Translations under genes and position numbers: made by a program
Assembly: GCF_010120595.1 (NCBI RefSeq)
Contig: NZ_CP038020.1
Span: forward strand, 1,860,001-1,924,000
Source of the DNA: Streptococcus thermophilus
GTDB taxonomy: Bacteria > Bacillota > Bacilli > Lactobacillales > Streptococcaceae
Length of the DNA: 64,000 nt
Direction of reading: 5' to 3'
Shown: piece after piece, positions 47,755-56,193 of the stretch
Position numbering within the stretch: position 1 is the first letter of the stretch
How the letters are laid out: the number at the start of each line of letters is the position of its first letter
Notes under the pieces: generated by a model
Told to the model about the DNA's origin: nothing
Databases searched by the model: none
What the model saw: only the letters and a program-made list of their open reading frames with translations

Positions 47755-48681
47755 TCACCCTTTTTCTTTAACAATATACACCGGCCGTTTCTTGGTTTCT
47801 AGGAAAATCTTTGAAATGTAGTTCCCGATGATACCTAAGGCTAAGAGTTGGATTCCTCCGATAAAGAGAATGATTGAGACAAGGCTTGCCCAGCCTGCAA
47901 CACTCCCACCTATGGTTAGTTTTCGAATAACGACAAAGAAAATTCCAACCAAAGAAATTAAGAATGAAAAGGTTCCTGCCCAAGTAGCAAGTTTCAAAGG
48001 CACTTCGGAAAAGTTGATAAAGCCATCAAGAGAATAGTTCAATAATTTCCAGAAAGACCACGAGGTTTCTCCGGCAACGCGTTCTCGATTTTCATAAGAG
48101 ACGTAGGCTACATCAAAGCCAACCCATGAAAAGAGCCCTTTTGAAAAACGGTTAACTTCTTTAAGCTCTAGGATGGCATCAACAACTTGACGCGTCATCA
48201 AACGGAAATCACGCGCCCCATCTACCAATTCTGTGTCAGAAACTTTATTAATCAACCAATAGAAAGCCTTAGCAAAGAGTGAACGAATAGGTGGCTCACC
48301 TTTGCGGTCAGCACGTCGAGTCCCGACAACGTCATAACCTTCTTGGATTTTGGCATACATCTCGATAAGAAGTTCAGGTGGATCCTGAAGATCGGCATCC
48401 ATAACGGTAACGTAGTCACCTGTAGCTGCCTCTAGTCCTGCAAGCAAGCCTGCTTCCTTTCCAAAATTACGAGAGAAAGAGAGGTAGTGAACATTTTCAA
48501 ATTGCTTTGAAACCTGTCTCAAAACATCCAAAGTTCGATCTTTAGAACCGTCATTGACAAAATAGTAGTTGAAAGTCAACTGATTGGCCATTTGTCGTTC
48601 AACTGCTTGACAGGCTTCTAGGAAAGGATGGATAGTCTCTTCCTCGTTGTAACAAGGGACCACGATAGCCAGTGTTTTCAT
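47755..48681 (-). CDS. GtrB/CsbB-like undecaprenyl-phosphate glucosyltransferase
   Basis: A 308-aa GT2 enzyme with two C-terminal helices (about 232-255 and 266-290), the layout of GtrB/CsbB. The core shows IVVPCYNEEETIHPFLE at 6-22, VNDGSKDRT near 43 and VTVMDADLQDPPELL near 93, with DADLQDP the metal and sugar site. RDFRLMTRQVVDAIL near 159 is conserved. It should charge undecaprenyl phosphate with one sugar, often glucose, for use by a GT-C partner. It lies 10 bp after the DUF59 gene, so it is transcribed with dnaG-rpoD unless an unseen promoter exists. Confidence 0.9.
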   Translation of the reverse strand: MKTLAIVVPCYNEEETIHPFLEACQAVERQMANQLTFNYYFVNDGSKDRTLDVLRQVSKQFENVHYLSFSRNFGKEAGLLAGLEAATGDYVTVMDADLQDPPELLIEMYAKIQEGYDVVGTRRADRKGEPPIRSLFAKAFYWLINKVSDTELVDGARDFRLMTRQVVDAILELKEVNRFSKGLFSWVGFDVAYVSYENRERVAGETSWSFWKLLNYSLDGFINFSEVPLKLATWAGTFSFLISLVGIFFVVIRKLTIGGSVAGWASLVSIILFIGGIQLLALGIIGNYISKIFLETKKRPVYIVKEKG

Positions 48682-48691
48682 AAACCTTCTC

Positions 48692-49027
48692 CTAACGGAT
48701 ACCTAGGGCAATACGGGCATAACGACTCATCTTTTCAATAGTCCATGCTGGTGTCCAGACCAACTTAACCTCAGTCTTAGTGACTTCAGGTACTTCTTTC
48801 ATAGCGTCATAGATTTGGTCTGTCAAAAGATCTGCTAAGGGGCATCCCATAGTCGTCAAGGTCATATCGATTTCAGTATAGCCATCTTGCTGGAAACGAA
48901 TATCGTAAATAAGGCCTAGGTTGACAATATCAATCCCCAACTCCGGGTCAATAACCATTTCTAAGGCTTCCAAGATACGGTCTTTGATTTTTTCAATTTC
49001 TTCTTCAGTGTATTTCACTTCAGACAT
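48692..49027 (-). CDS. DUF59/MIP18-type metal-sulfur cluster protein
   Basis: A 111-aa protein of the PaaD/SufT-like type, implicated in Fe-S cluster assembly. The core is EALEMVIDPELGIDIVNLGL near 19-38 and MTLTTMGCPLADLL near 58, whose Cys is conserved. ATG 49027 (MSEVKYTEEE) follows GGAGGAAAAG; an upstream in-frame Met has no such site. It lies 55 bp after rpoD. Confidence 0.9.
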   Translation of the reverse strand: MSEVKYTEEEIEKIKDRILEALEMVIDPELGIDIVNLGLIYDIRFQQDGYTEIDMTLTTMGCPLADLLTDQIYDAMKEVPEVTKTEVKLVWTPAWTIEKMSRYARIALGIR

Positions 49028-49082
49028 AGCTTTTCCTCCAAAATCAGGGCCTAACAATCAGGCCCCTTCCATTTACTCTATC

Positions 49083-50192
49083 TTAGTCTTCAATAAAGTC
49101 TTTAAGTTGTTTGCTGCGACTTGGATGGCGTAATTTTCGAAGGGCTTTAGCTTCGATCTGACGAATACGTTCACGAGTAACGTTGAAGACTTTACCAACA
49201 TCTTCCAAGGTACGCATCTTACCATCATCAAGACCGAAACGGAGACGTAGAACATTTTCTTCACGGTCTGTAAGGGTATCAAGCACCTCATCCAATTGTT
49301 CACGAAGAACGACACGAGTTGTGTAATCTACTGGATTTTCGATAACTTCATCTTCGATAAAATCACCCAAATGGCTGTCATCCTCTTCACCGATAGGTGT
49401 TTCAAGCGAGACTGGTTCTTGAGCAATCTTAAGGATTTCACGAACCTTATCTGGTGTCATATCCATACGCTCAGCAATTTGCTCAGGTGTTGGGTCTTGT
49501 CCCAACTCTTGCAAGAGGTTACGTTGCTCACGTACCAATTTATTGATGGTTTCAACCATGTGAACTGGGATACGGATCGTACGTGCTTGGTCTGCGATGG
49601 CACGTGTAATTGCTTGACGAATCCACCATGTCGCATAAGTTGAAAACTTGAAACCTTTTGAGTAGTCAAATTTATCAACGGCTTTCATAAGTCCCATGTT
49701 ACCCTCTTGAATCAAGTCCAAGAACTGCATGCCACGTCCGACATAGCGTTTAGCGATTGAGACTACCAAACGAAGGTTGGCTTCTGCCAAACGTTGTTTA
49801 GCTTCCAAATCACCATTTTCAACAGCGATAGCCAATTCTTTTTCCTCTTCGTTACTCAAGAGAGGCACTACCCCAATCTCTTTGAGATACATACGAACAG
49901 GGTCATTGACTTTAGCTGAGTTTGAACCAAGAAGCTCCTCGTCTGTAAGCTCTTCTGGTTTTGGTGCCTCAACAACATATTTAGATGAAGGATTTCCATC
50001 TTTATCAGTGATAGAGATACCACCATCTGTCAAACGTTCCAAAAGGTCATCAATCCCATCAGCATCTAAAACAAATGGGATAACTAGTTTTTCTGTGATT
50101 TCATCATCAATTGCTGTACCAGCTTTTTTGTGATTACGAATGAAATCAGCGACTTGAACGTTAAATGCTGTATTTTGTTTTTTCGTTGCCAT
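49083..50192 (-). CDS. rpoD: Primary sigma factor (RpoD/SigA)
   Basis: The housekeeping sigma factor, 369 aa. Region 1.2 is [18 protein letters not shown] near 96; regions 2.1-2.4 contain [18 protein letters not shown] and [17 protein letters not shown] near 160-200, which bind the -10; region 4 has [12 protein letters not shown] and the helix-turn-helix [14 protein letters not shown] near 340 for the -35. Region 1.1 is short, as in other lactic acid bacteria. It lies 3 bp after dnaG, the classical macromolecular synthesis pair. Confidence 0.97.
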   Translation of the reverse strand: MATKKQNTAFNVQVADFIRNHKKAGTAIDDEITEKLVIPFVLDADGIDDLLERLTDGGISITDKDGNPSSKYVVEAPKPEELTDEELLGSNSAKVNDPVRMYLKEIGVVPLLSNEEEKELAIAVENGDLEAKQRLAEANLRLVVSIAKRYVGRGMQFLDLIQEGNMGLMKAVDKFDYSKGFKFSTYATWWIRQAITRAIADQARTIRIPVHMVETINKLVREQRNLLQELGQDPTPEQIAERMDMTPDKVREILKIAQEPVSLETPIGEEDDSHLGDFIEDEVIENPVDYTTRVVLREQLDEVLDTLTDREENVLRLRFGLDDGKMRTLEDVGKVFNVTRERIRQIEAKALRKLRHPSRSKQLKDFIED

Positions 50193-50195
50193 GTG

Positions 50196-52004
50196 TTACT
50201 CCATATCTCGTTTTTGGGCGATGAGCATTTGCAGGGCTTCCACCGCTGCATCCACATCACCGTGGTTACTTGATTCTCTTATTTGTTTACTTTGCTTACG
50301 GAAGTCCTGTTCCCTCAGAAAATGATTTCTACGCTCTTCAATAGCCTGGACTTCCTCTAAATTGGTTTCAGGTGGCAAAATTTCCTCTAAAACCTGATAA
50401 TAGGCTGTTTGTACTTCTTGAGAAAGCACAGACAAGGCTACCGTATCAATTTGACCATCTCGCTTCAAAATCTGAAAGAGTTCTTCTAACTCAGGTGTTT
50501 GGAAGAAAAAGTCATCCCGCATACGATAATCATTTAAAATCATAGGATGATTAAGCATGCGATGGAAGAGTTGATTTTCCGCGCGACGAAGACCTGTAAT
50601 CTTAGGTGTAGAAGGTAGTTTGACCGTCCCTCTAAGTCCTGATGCTGAAGACTCGTAAGCACTATTACTAGCAGCTGATAATTGAGCCGTCTGCTGATTT
50701 CTCATGGTCAACCGTGCGTTATTGACCGCTTGCTCAACTTGGAAAAAATCAAAGTCTGGCAAAAGGTCAGCCACCTTAGAAATGTAGGAATTTTGTGCCG
50801 TTACAGAAGGCGACTTAGCAATAATCTTTGCAATCTGCTCGACATAGGCAATCTCCGCTTGAAGGTTGTCTACATTAGCAGGCTTGAGCTGTCCAATCCA
50901 AAATTCCACATCTGAAATGCGGGACTCAACCAAGAGTTTACCCAAGGCCTTTTCGGATGTTTTCTGTAGATATTCATCAGGGTCCATACTGTCTGGAATT
51001 TTAACTATATCAACTTGAAAATCCGATAACAGTTCCAAAGACTTGGCAATCGCATTTTGCCCAGGTTTATCACCATCATAGGTTAGAACTATTTTTTTAG
51101 TCAGTTTACGAAGACGATTGACATGCTCAGGAGTCAGAGCCGTTCCCATAGAAGCCACTGCATTAACATGCCCAGCTCTATAGGCGGCAATGACATCCAT
51201 GAACCCCTCCATCAGATAAACCTCATGTGTCTTCTGTATCACTGGTTTAGCCTGATCCAAGTGGTAGAGTTCATAGGACTTATTGAAAATACGGGTAGCC
51301 CTAGTATTCTTGTACTTGGCCTGTCCTTTTTCAATATCTTCCTTAGTCCAAACACGTCCTGAAAAACCGATTGTCTTTCCAAACTCATTTTTGAGTGGAA
51401 ACATGATTCGATTTTTAAAAGTATCGAAAATACGATTATTTTCAGAAAGATTAAAAAGACCTGATTCTGTCAGTACCTCTTCGTCATATTTTTTTGATAC
51501 AGACTGATAGAGATAATCTGGTTCGTCAGGGGCTAGACCAATCTGAAAGGTCTTAAGTAAATCGTCAGTCATGCCACGCTCATAGAGGTAGGCACGCGCC
51601 GCTTCTCCTATCTTAGTCGTCGTCAAGACTGCGTGATAAAACTTCAGCGCATCCTCATGAAGATCATAGAGGGCTTGATTAGGAGAGTTCTGCTGCTGAG
51701 CCTGTCTTGGTGCATCTATTGTAACTGCAATACCTAAGCGGTCTGCCAGAACCTTGACACTTTCTTGGAAAGAAATCTGACGATATTCTTCTAAAAATTT
51801 GAAGACGTCGCCAGACTTGCCACAACCAAAACAATGGTAAAACTGTCTGTCCTCAATAACATTAAATGAGGGGGTTTTCTCCTTATGGAAGGGGCAGAGA
51901 CCAAGGTAATTGCGGCCAGCACGATTAAGACTGACAACTTCACCAATCACGTCGACGATGTTGGTAATGCTCTTAATATCTTCTATTAAAGCTTTATCAA
52001 TCAC
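50196..52004 (-). CDS. dnaG: DNA primase
   Basis: Makes RNA primers for replication. The 602-aa product has the CHC2 zinc finger (CPFHKEKTPSF near 38 and CFGCG near 59), then the TOPRIM catalytic core with VYLMEGFMDVIA near 263 and VLTYDGDKPGQNA near 304, and a C-terminal helicase-binding part. Translation appears to start at GTG 52004, behind AGGGGGC. It heads the dnaG-rpoD unit with a good promoter 45-70 bp upstream. Confidence 0.96.
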   Translation of the reverse strand: MIDKALIEDIKSITNIVDVIGEVVSLNRAGRNYLGLCPFHKEKTPSFNVIEDRQFYHCFGCGKSGDVFKFLEEYRQISFQESVKVLADRLGIAVTIDAPRQAQQQNSPNQALYDLHEDALKFYHAVLTTTKIGEAARAYLYERGMTDDLLKTFQIGLAPDEPDYLYQSVSKKYDEEVLTESGLFNLSENNRIFDTFKNRIMFPLKNEFGKTIGFSGRVWTKEDIEKGQAKYKNTRATRIFNKSYELYHLDQAKPVIQKTHEVYLMEGFMDVIAAYRAGHVNAVASMGTALTPEHVNRLRKLTKKIVLTYDGDKPGQNAIAKSLELLSDFQVDIVKIPDSMDPDEYLQKTSEKALGKLLVESRISDVEFWIGQLKPANVDNLQAEIAYVEQIAKIIAKSPSVTAQNSYISKVADLLPDFDFFQVEQAVNNARLTMRNQQTAQLSAASNSAYESSASGLRGTVKLPSTPKITGLRRAENQLFHRMLNHPMILNDYRMRDDFFFQTPELEELFQILKRDGQIDTVALSVLSQEVQTAYYQVLEEILPPETNLEEVQAIEERRNHFLREQDFRKQSKQIRESSNHGDVDAAVEALQMLIAQKRDME

Positions 52005-52046
52005 TATCTAATCGCCCCCTATCTTACCATAATTGCAATACCCCTA

Positions 52047-52075
52047 ATTATAACACGATGAAAAATGAAAGTAAA
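52047..52075 (-). promoter_or_regulatory. Promoter of dnaG-rpoD unit
   Basis: On the minus strand -35 TTTACT (52070-52075), 17-bp spacer, -10 TATAAT (52047-52052). Confidence 0.7.
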
Positions 52076-52105
52076 ATAAAATAGATTTTTTCATGAGCAA
52101 ATCTC

Positions 52106-52134
52106 TTGTCAAGATTTACAAATTCAGATAAAAT
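52106..52134 (+). promoter_or_regulatory. Promoter of mscL
   Basis: -35 TTGTCA (52106-52111), 17-bp spacer, -10 TAAAAT (52129-52134), 37 bp before mscL. Confidence 0.7.
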
Positions 52135-52170
52135 ATTAAAAGTAAATAATAGAAGGGCTTAATTGTCAAA

Positions 52171-52551
52171 ATGATTAAAGGGTTTAAAGACTTTTTGTTC
52201 AAGGGTAACGTCCTTGATCTTGCTGTAGCTGTTGTTATGGGGGCTGCTTTCAACGCTATTGTCACTTCACTTGTAAGTGATATCATCACACCACTTATCC
52301 TTAACCCAGTTGTTAAGGCTGCTAACGTTGAAAACCTCTCTAAATTGTCATGGAACGGTATCACATACGGTAGCTTCTTGAGCGCAGTTATCAACTTCAT
52401 CATCGTTGGTACTACTCTCTTCTTCGTTGTTAAAGCTGCTGGTAAAGGAACAGCTCATGGTCAAAAACAAGCTGAAGAAGCTGCTGAAGAATCTGGTCCA
52501 TCACAAGAAGAATTGCTTGCTGAAATCCGCGACCTTCTTGCAAACAAATAA
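52171..52551 (+). CDS. mscL: Large-conductance mechanosensitive channel
   Basis: A homopentameric membrane channel that opens under hypo-osmotic shock. The 126-aa protein has the N-terminal helix MIKGFKDFLFKGNVLDLAV, TM1 to about 40 with the conserved AVVMGAAFNAIV, TM2 at about 70-92 (SAVINFIIVGTTLFFVV), and a charged cytoplasmic helix. Length and motifs are standard. The ribosome site AGAAGGG is rather far upstream (about 14 nt). It stands alone between a promoter and terminator. Confidence 0.95.
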   Translation: MIKGFKDFLFKGNVLDLAVAVVMGAAFNAIVTSLVSDIITPLILNPVVKAANVENLSKLSWNGITYGSFLSAVINFIIVGTTLFFVVKAAGKGTAHGQKQAEEAAEESGPSQEELLAEIRDLLANK

Positions 52552-52585
52552 TCTTTATTTGTTCAACTAAAGACACATGAAACTT

Positions 52586-52618
52586 AGGACGTCTGAAATC
52601 TCAGACGTCCTATTTTTT
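52586..52618 (+). terminator. Terminator after mscL
   Basis: A perfect 11-bp stem AGGACGTCTGA/TCAGACGTCCT with AATC loop, then ATTTTTT. Confidence 0.9.
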
Positions 52619-52660
52619 GTTTCTCATGACTACTAACTGACTTATTTATTCGATAAAAAG

Positions 52661-52691
52661 AAAAAAGCTTGAAAATACTCAAGCTTTTTTT
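52661..52691 (-). terminator. Terminator after rpsU
   Basis: Stem AAAAAAGCTTGA/TCAAGCTTTTTT with a 6-nt loop, 20 bp past the rpsU stop. It is symmetrical enough to work on both strands. Confidence 0.85.
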
Positions 52692-52710
52692 CTGTTAATT
52701 TCATTCTTAA

Positions 52711-52887
52711 TTAGAATTTTTTACGTTTGCGAGCTGCCTCTGATTTACGTTTACGTTTTACAGAAGGTTTTTCGTAATGTTCACGTTTACGAGCCTCTTG
52801 AAGAGTACCAGCTTTAGTCACAGAACGTTTGAAACGACGAAGAGCGTCGTCAAGTGATTCGTTTTTACGTACTACTATTTTTGACAT
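52711..52887 (-). CDS. rpsU: 30S ribosomal protein S21
   Basis: A 58-aa basic protein of the small ribosomal subunit: [20 protein letters not shown] followed by [20 protein letters not shown] and a [15 protein letters not shown] tail. It aids mRNA base pairing at initiation. ATG 52887 has an excellent ribosome site, GGAGGTG; the longer frame upstream has none. It is a single-gene unit; upstream a TAAAAT near 52915 is a possible -10. Confidence 0.97.
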   Translation of the reverse strand: MSKIVVRKNESLDDALRRFKRSVTKAGTLQEARKREHYEKPSVKRKRKSEAARKRKKF

Positions 52888-53080
52888 TGAATTCACCTCC
52901 TCAAGATAAAGTAACATTTTACACGTTCTATCCAAGTATACATGACTCGCCTTTTTCTGTCAAGAATATATTTAAGTTTAGGAACTTTTTGCTATTACAG
53001 TTGACTTCTAAGTCTACTAAAACTATCCAAGGTTTTTCCTATACAAAAAACTAGAGGATTCATCTCCCCTAGCTACTGAT

Positions 53081-53875
53081 TTATTCAGCTGCTGTATATT
53101 TAGAAGCATCCTTGATATACTCGTCGTAAGTACCATCTGCTTTCAATTTTTTGATGACTTTATTGACTGCTTCTTTCAATTTGTCGTTGCCTTTAGCCAT
53201 AGCGACTGCTTTTGCATCGCCATCATCAACTTTGAGGGCAACACTTGCCAAGGCCAAATCTGAATTTTGTGCCACGTAACCTTCTGCTACTGGTTTTTCA
53301 AGGTCAACAGCATCAACTTGACCAGATTTCACCTCGTTAATCGCCTCACCCATTGCTGTAAGTGATATGACTGTTGAATCTTTCAATTGTTTCTTAGCAA
53401 GACCTTCTTCAATGGTACCTTTTTGAACTGCTACTTTCTTACCTTTGAGAGCATCAAGACTTGAGTAAGTAGACTCTTGATCTTTACGAACGATGATGGC
53501 ATTTTGTGTTTCGTAGTAAGGATCTGAGAAATCAAAGGTTTTCTTACGTTCGTCTGTTACTGAGATACCTGAAATAGCAAGATCAGCCTTACCTGATTGA
53601 AGGCTTGAGAGCACGTTATCAAAGCTCATTGTTGTAACTTCAAGCTTAACACCGAGTTCATTCGCAATAGCTTGTGCCAACTTGATATCTGAACCAACTA
53701 CTTGGTCTTTACCATCCACCAAAGTTTTGAACTCAAATGGTGGATAGTCTGGGCTGACAGCCACGACAAGTTTTTTATTTTCTTTAATAGATTCGTCAGC
53801 GTCTTTTTTTGACCCACAAGCTACCAAAGTTACAGCAACAAGGAAAGCCATCGCCCCGAGGAAAAGTTTTTTCAT
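53081..53875 (-). CDS. Polar amino-acid ABC substrate-binding lipoprotein
   Basis: A 264-aa extracytoplasmic receptor for a polar amino acid. The lipoprotein signal ends in LVACGSKK with the lipidated Cys near 20. The SBP_bac_3 fold shows VVAVSPDYPPFEFKTLVDGK near 36 and LQSGKADLAISGISVTDERK near 92. The Asp and Arg of the latter, by family, bind the amino-acid backbone. No permease or ATPase gene is adjacent, so it may dock on a transporter encoded elsewhere. It is a paralogue of 55393-56193 and 56190-57017. Confidence 0.92.
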   Translation of the reverse strand: MKKLFLGAMAFLVAVTLVACGSKKDADESIKENKKLVVAVSPDYPPFEFKTLVDGKDQVVGSDIKLAQAIANELGVKLEVTTMSFDNVLSSLQSGKADLAISGISVTDERKKTFDFSDPYYETQNAIIVRKDQESTYSSLDALKGKKVAVQKGTIEEGLAKKQLKDSTVISLTAMGEAINEVKSGQVDAVDLEKPVAEGYVAQNSDLALASVALKVDDGDAKAVAMAKGNDKLKEAVNKVIKKLKADGTYDEYIKDASKYTAAE

Positions 53876-53911
53876 AAGAAACTCCTGTATAAATATATTT
53901 TTTGCTTGTTT

Positions 53912-53940
53912 ATTTTATTTAAAATTAGTAGCATTGTCAA
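53912..53940 (-). promoter_or_regulatory. Promoter of the 53-kb binding protein
   Basis: On the minus strand -35 TTGACA (53935-53940), 17-bp spacer, -10 TAAAAT (53912-53917). The -35 overlaps the stop codon of the aminotransferase gene upstream. Confidence 0.75.
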
Positions 53941-55046
53941 CATTTATTAAGAAATTGCGACAGTTTTTCCAAGCCCTTTTGAAGAACTTCCTTATCGCAA
54001 CAATAACCAATACGGACATGTGACTCCTTGTCAAAACGGTTACCTGGAACCACAAGTACACCGTACTCCTGTAGAAGCTCTAAGGCAAACACTTCAATGG
54101 GACGATCAACATCTAATTTGACGAAGGAGGTTGACACACTGGCAGGACGAATCCAGCTAGCCTTAGGCTCTTTGGCAATCCACTCATCCATAAGAGCTAG
54201 ATTTTCCTCTATAATCTGACGATTACGTTCCAAGATGGCTTCTTTATTTTCCAAAACAAGGGTAGCCACCATATCGTCAAAGACACCGGCGCAAATCATT
54301 GTGTAATCGCGGTAGTCACGTAGTATGTTTGCCACCTTAGTATTAGAAGCCACCCAGCCGACTCGAATACCAGGAATCGAATAAGTCTTTGAAAGACTGT
54401 TAACCGCAATTCCCTTTTCATATAAATCGACGATAGAAGGTGAAGGCTGGTCAAAACTACGATAGACCTCATCTGAAAAGATATAGGCTCCCACTTCTTT
54501 AGCGATAGCCACTAGATCCCCAAGGTAAGCAGCATCCATAAGGGCACCGGTCGGATTGTTAGCATTGTTAATGCAAATCATCTTGGTATTGGGACGAATC
54601 AGACGACGTAGTTGGTCCAAATCAGGCAACCAGCCCTTGTCCTCCTCAACTTCCCAGAGATCCACTTCCGCTCCTAGTGACTTGGGAATGTCATAGAGCT
54701 GTTGATAGGTTGGATACATGGAGATGATATGGTCCTCAGGCTCAATGAGAGCATAAAGCGCTAACATAGTAGCTCCTGTAGCTCCGTTGGTTTGGAGGAC
54801 ATTATCAACTGGCATGTTCTTGTATAAGCTAGCTACCTGAGTTTTGAACTCTGGTGAACCTTCAATCCAGCCGTAATCCATTTTTTTCTTTAGTAATTGA
54901 GCAAAAAAGGCATCCTTATCAAGGCCTGATAGGTCAAATAATTCTCTCATTGTAAGGGCCTTAATTGAAACTCCTGCGATATCACAAATGGCAGATTTTT
55001 CATGGACATTAAGCCATTCTTCAACACCAAAACGTGGTAGCTTCAT
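53937..55046 (-). CDS. PLP-dependent aminotransferase, class I/II
   Basis: A 369-aa fold-type I aminotransferase. NNANNPTGALMD near 163-174 is the substrate/cofactor loop, SDEVYRSF near 198, and the PLP Lys is in SLSKTYSIPGIRVGW near 222 (SLSKT). R345 region VRIGYCC matches the carboxylate-binding Arg of the family. Amino-acid specificity cannot be read. It lies between two binding-protein units and has its own promoter, so a role in use of the imported amino acid is possible but unproven. Confidence 0.9.
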   Translation of the reverse strand: MKLPRFGVEEWLNVHEKSAICDIAGVSIKALTMRELFDLSGLDKDAFFAQLLKKKMDYGWIEGSPEFKTQVASLYKNMPVDNVLQTNGATGATMLALYALIEPEDHIISMYPTYQQLYDIPKSLGAEVDLWEVEEDKGWLPDLDQLRRLIRPNTKMICINNANNPTGALMDAAYLGDLVAIAKEVGAYIFSDEVYRSFDQPSPSIVDLYEKGIAVNSLSKTYSIPGIRVGWVASNTKVANILRDYRDYTMICAGVFDDMVATLVLENKEAILERNRQIIEENLALMDEWIAKEPKASWIRPASVSTSFVKLDVDRPIEVFALELLQEYGVLVVPGNRFDKESHVRIGYCCDKEVLQKGLEKLSQFLNKC

Positions 55047-55117
55047 CGTTTCTCCTTGCTTTTATCGAGCTCTGTCTACAATTTTATTTGTCATTTTTGG
55101 AAGACTTACCTACTTTG

Positions 55118-55146
55118 ATAATAACTGTTTTTAGCAGAGAATTCAA
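55118..55146 (-). promoter_or_regulatory. Promoter of the aminotransferase gene
   Basis: On the minus strand -35 TTGAAT (55141-55146), 17-bp spacer, -10 TATTAT (55118-55123). Confidence 0.7.
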
Positions 55147-55147
55147 T

Positions 55148-55174
55148 AAAAAATGGGGTATTCCTCATTTTAGA
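55148..55174 (-). terminator. Terminator-like hairpin before the aminotransferase promoter
   Basis: On the minus strand AATGAGG-loop-CCCCATT with one mismatch is followed by TTTTT. It could end the binding-protein transcript after its roughly 220-nt 3' region. Confidence 0.5.
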
Positions 55175-55392
55175 TTTAAGAATGTTTTGAGAATTCCCTT
55201 TAGCTGCCAAAGCGAGCTCTAATCGAGACTTTTCGCCGTGATGAAAACACCTGAAGCGGGCTTGTTTCAGATGCTCGAAAATTTCGAGAACTTAGTCATG
55301 AAACTTCAAAGAAGTTCGCTAACGTCCGACATTACCTAATAAAAGTTTCTAAAAGAACTTTTATTCAATGCAAAATAGAAAATCTTTTGAGT
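55175..55392. other. Structured non-coding stretch downstream of the binding-protein pair
   Basis: No credible open frame. Dyads include AATAAAAGTT/AACTTTTATT (about 55331-55362), GAACTTC/GAAGTTTC (near 55305) and CTCGAAAATTTTCGAG-like (near 55275). It could be a 3' UTR, a small RNA or an intergenic repeat; I cannot decide. Confidence 0.45.
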
Positions 55393-56193
55393 TTACTTAC
55401 TTTGTTTGTAACTTGATGCTTCTTTTAACCATTGGTCAAATTTTCCAGACTCGTTGGTCTCTTTGATGACAGCATTGATTTCTTTAAGTAAATCGTCCGA
55501 ACCCTTACGTATCGCGACTGCATAAGCATCTGAACCATCTGACTTAAGGTTAAAGCTGGAAAGGGTTAAATCATCATCATTTTGTGCGATATAACCTTCT
55601 GCAATAGCTTTTTCAAGGACAACCGCTTGAATCTGTCCTGACTTGAGTTCGTTAATCATCTCACCATTTGAAGCGAGTGAAACCACACTTGCCTTAGAGA
55701 ATTGTTTCTTAGCAACTGTTTCTTGAACAGACCCTTTTTGCGTACCGACAGTTTGTTTAGCGAGACTATCAGCACTTGTAAAATCATTTACCTTGTCTTT
55801 TTTGACAATCACTGCATTTTCAGAGGTATAGTAGCTATCAGAAAAATCATAGACTTTTTTACGCTCGTCTGTTACCGAGATCCCTGCAATGGCAATGTCT
55901 GCTTTACCACTTTGCACACTAGCAAGGACATTGTCAAAAGACATAACAGAAAATTCAACTTTCACACCAAGTTTTTTCCCGATAGCTTTAGCCAACTCGA
56001 TGTCTGCTCCAACTAAGGTATCCTTGCCATTGACCAACGATTTGAATTCAAATGGTGCAAATTCAGACTCTGTCGCTACGACAATTTTCTTATTTTCCTT
56101 AATCGTTTTTGTGCTCACTCCTTGACTCCCCCTACAAGCAACAAGAAAACACGTGGCAACTAGGGCTGTAAGCATAAACCAAAATTTCTTCAT
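55393..56193 (-). CDS. Polar amino-acid ABC substrate-binding lipoprotein
   Basis: A 266-aa receptor with a signal peptide ending CFLVACRG, lipidated Cys near 20. The core shows VVATESEFAPFEFKSLVNGK near 37 and VQSGKADIAIAGISVTDERK near 92, and IKETNESGKFDQWL near the C-terminus. It overlaps the upstream paralogue by 4 bp and follows CAGGAG, so the two are a translationally coupled tandem pair. Ligand is unknown; the nearest families bind cystine, glutamine or basic amino acids. Confidence 0.92.
   Translation of the reverse strand: MKKFWFMLTALVATCFLVACRGSQGVSTKTIKENKKIVVATESEFAPFEFKSLVNGKDTLVGADIELAKAIGKKLGVKVEFSVMSFDNVLASVQSGKADIAIAGISVTDERKKVYDFSDSYYTSENAVIVKKDKVNDFTSADSLAKQTVGTQKGSVQETVAKKQFSKASVVSLASNGEMINELKSGQIQAVVLEKAIAEGYIAQNDDDLTLSSFNLKSDGSDAYAVAIRKGSDDLLKEINAVIKETNESGKFDQWLKEASSYKQSK

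Noticed and set aside
55047..55392. T-box or SAM-type riboswitch before the aminotransferase
   Set aside because: No T-box sequence or known aptamer core was seen; the structured part lies upstream of the aminotransferase promoter.
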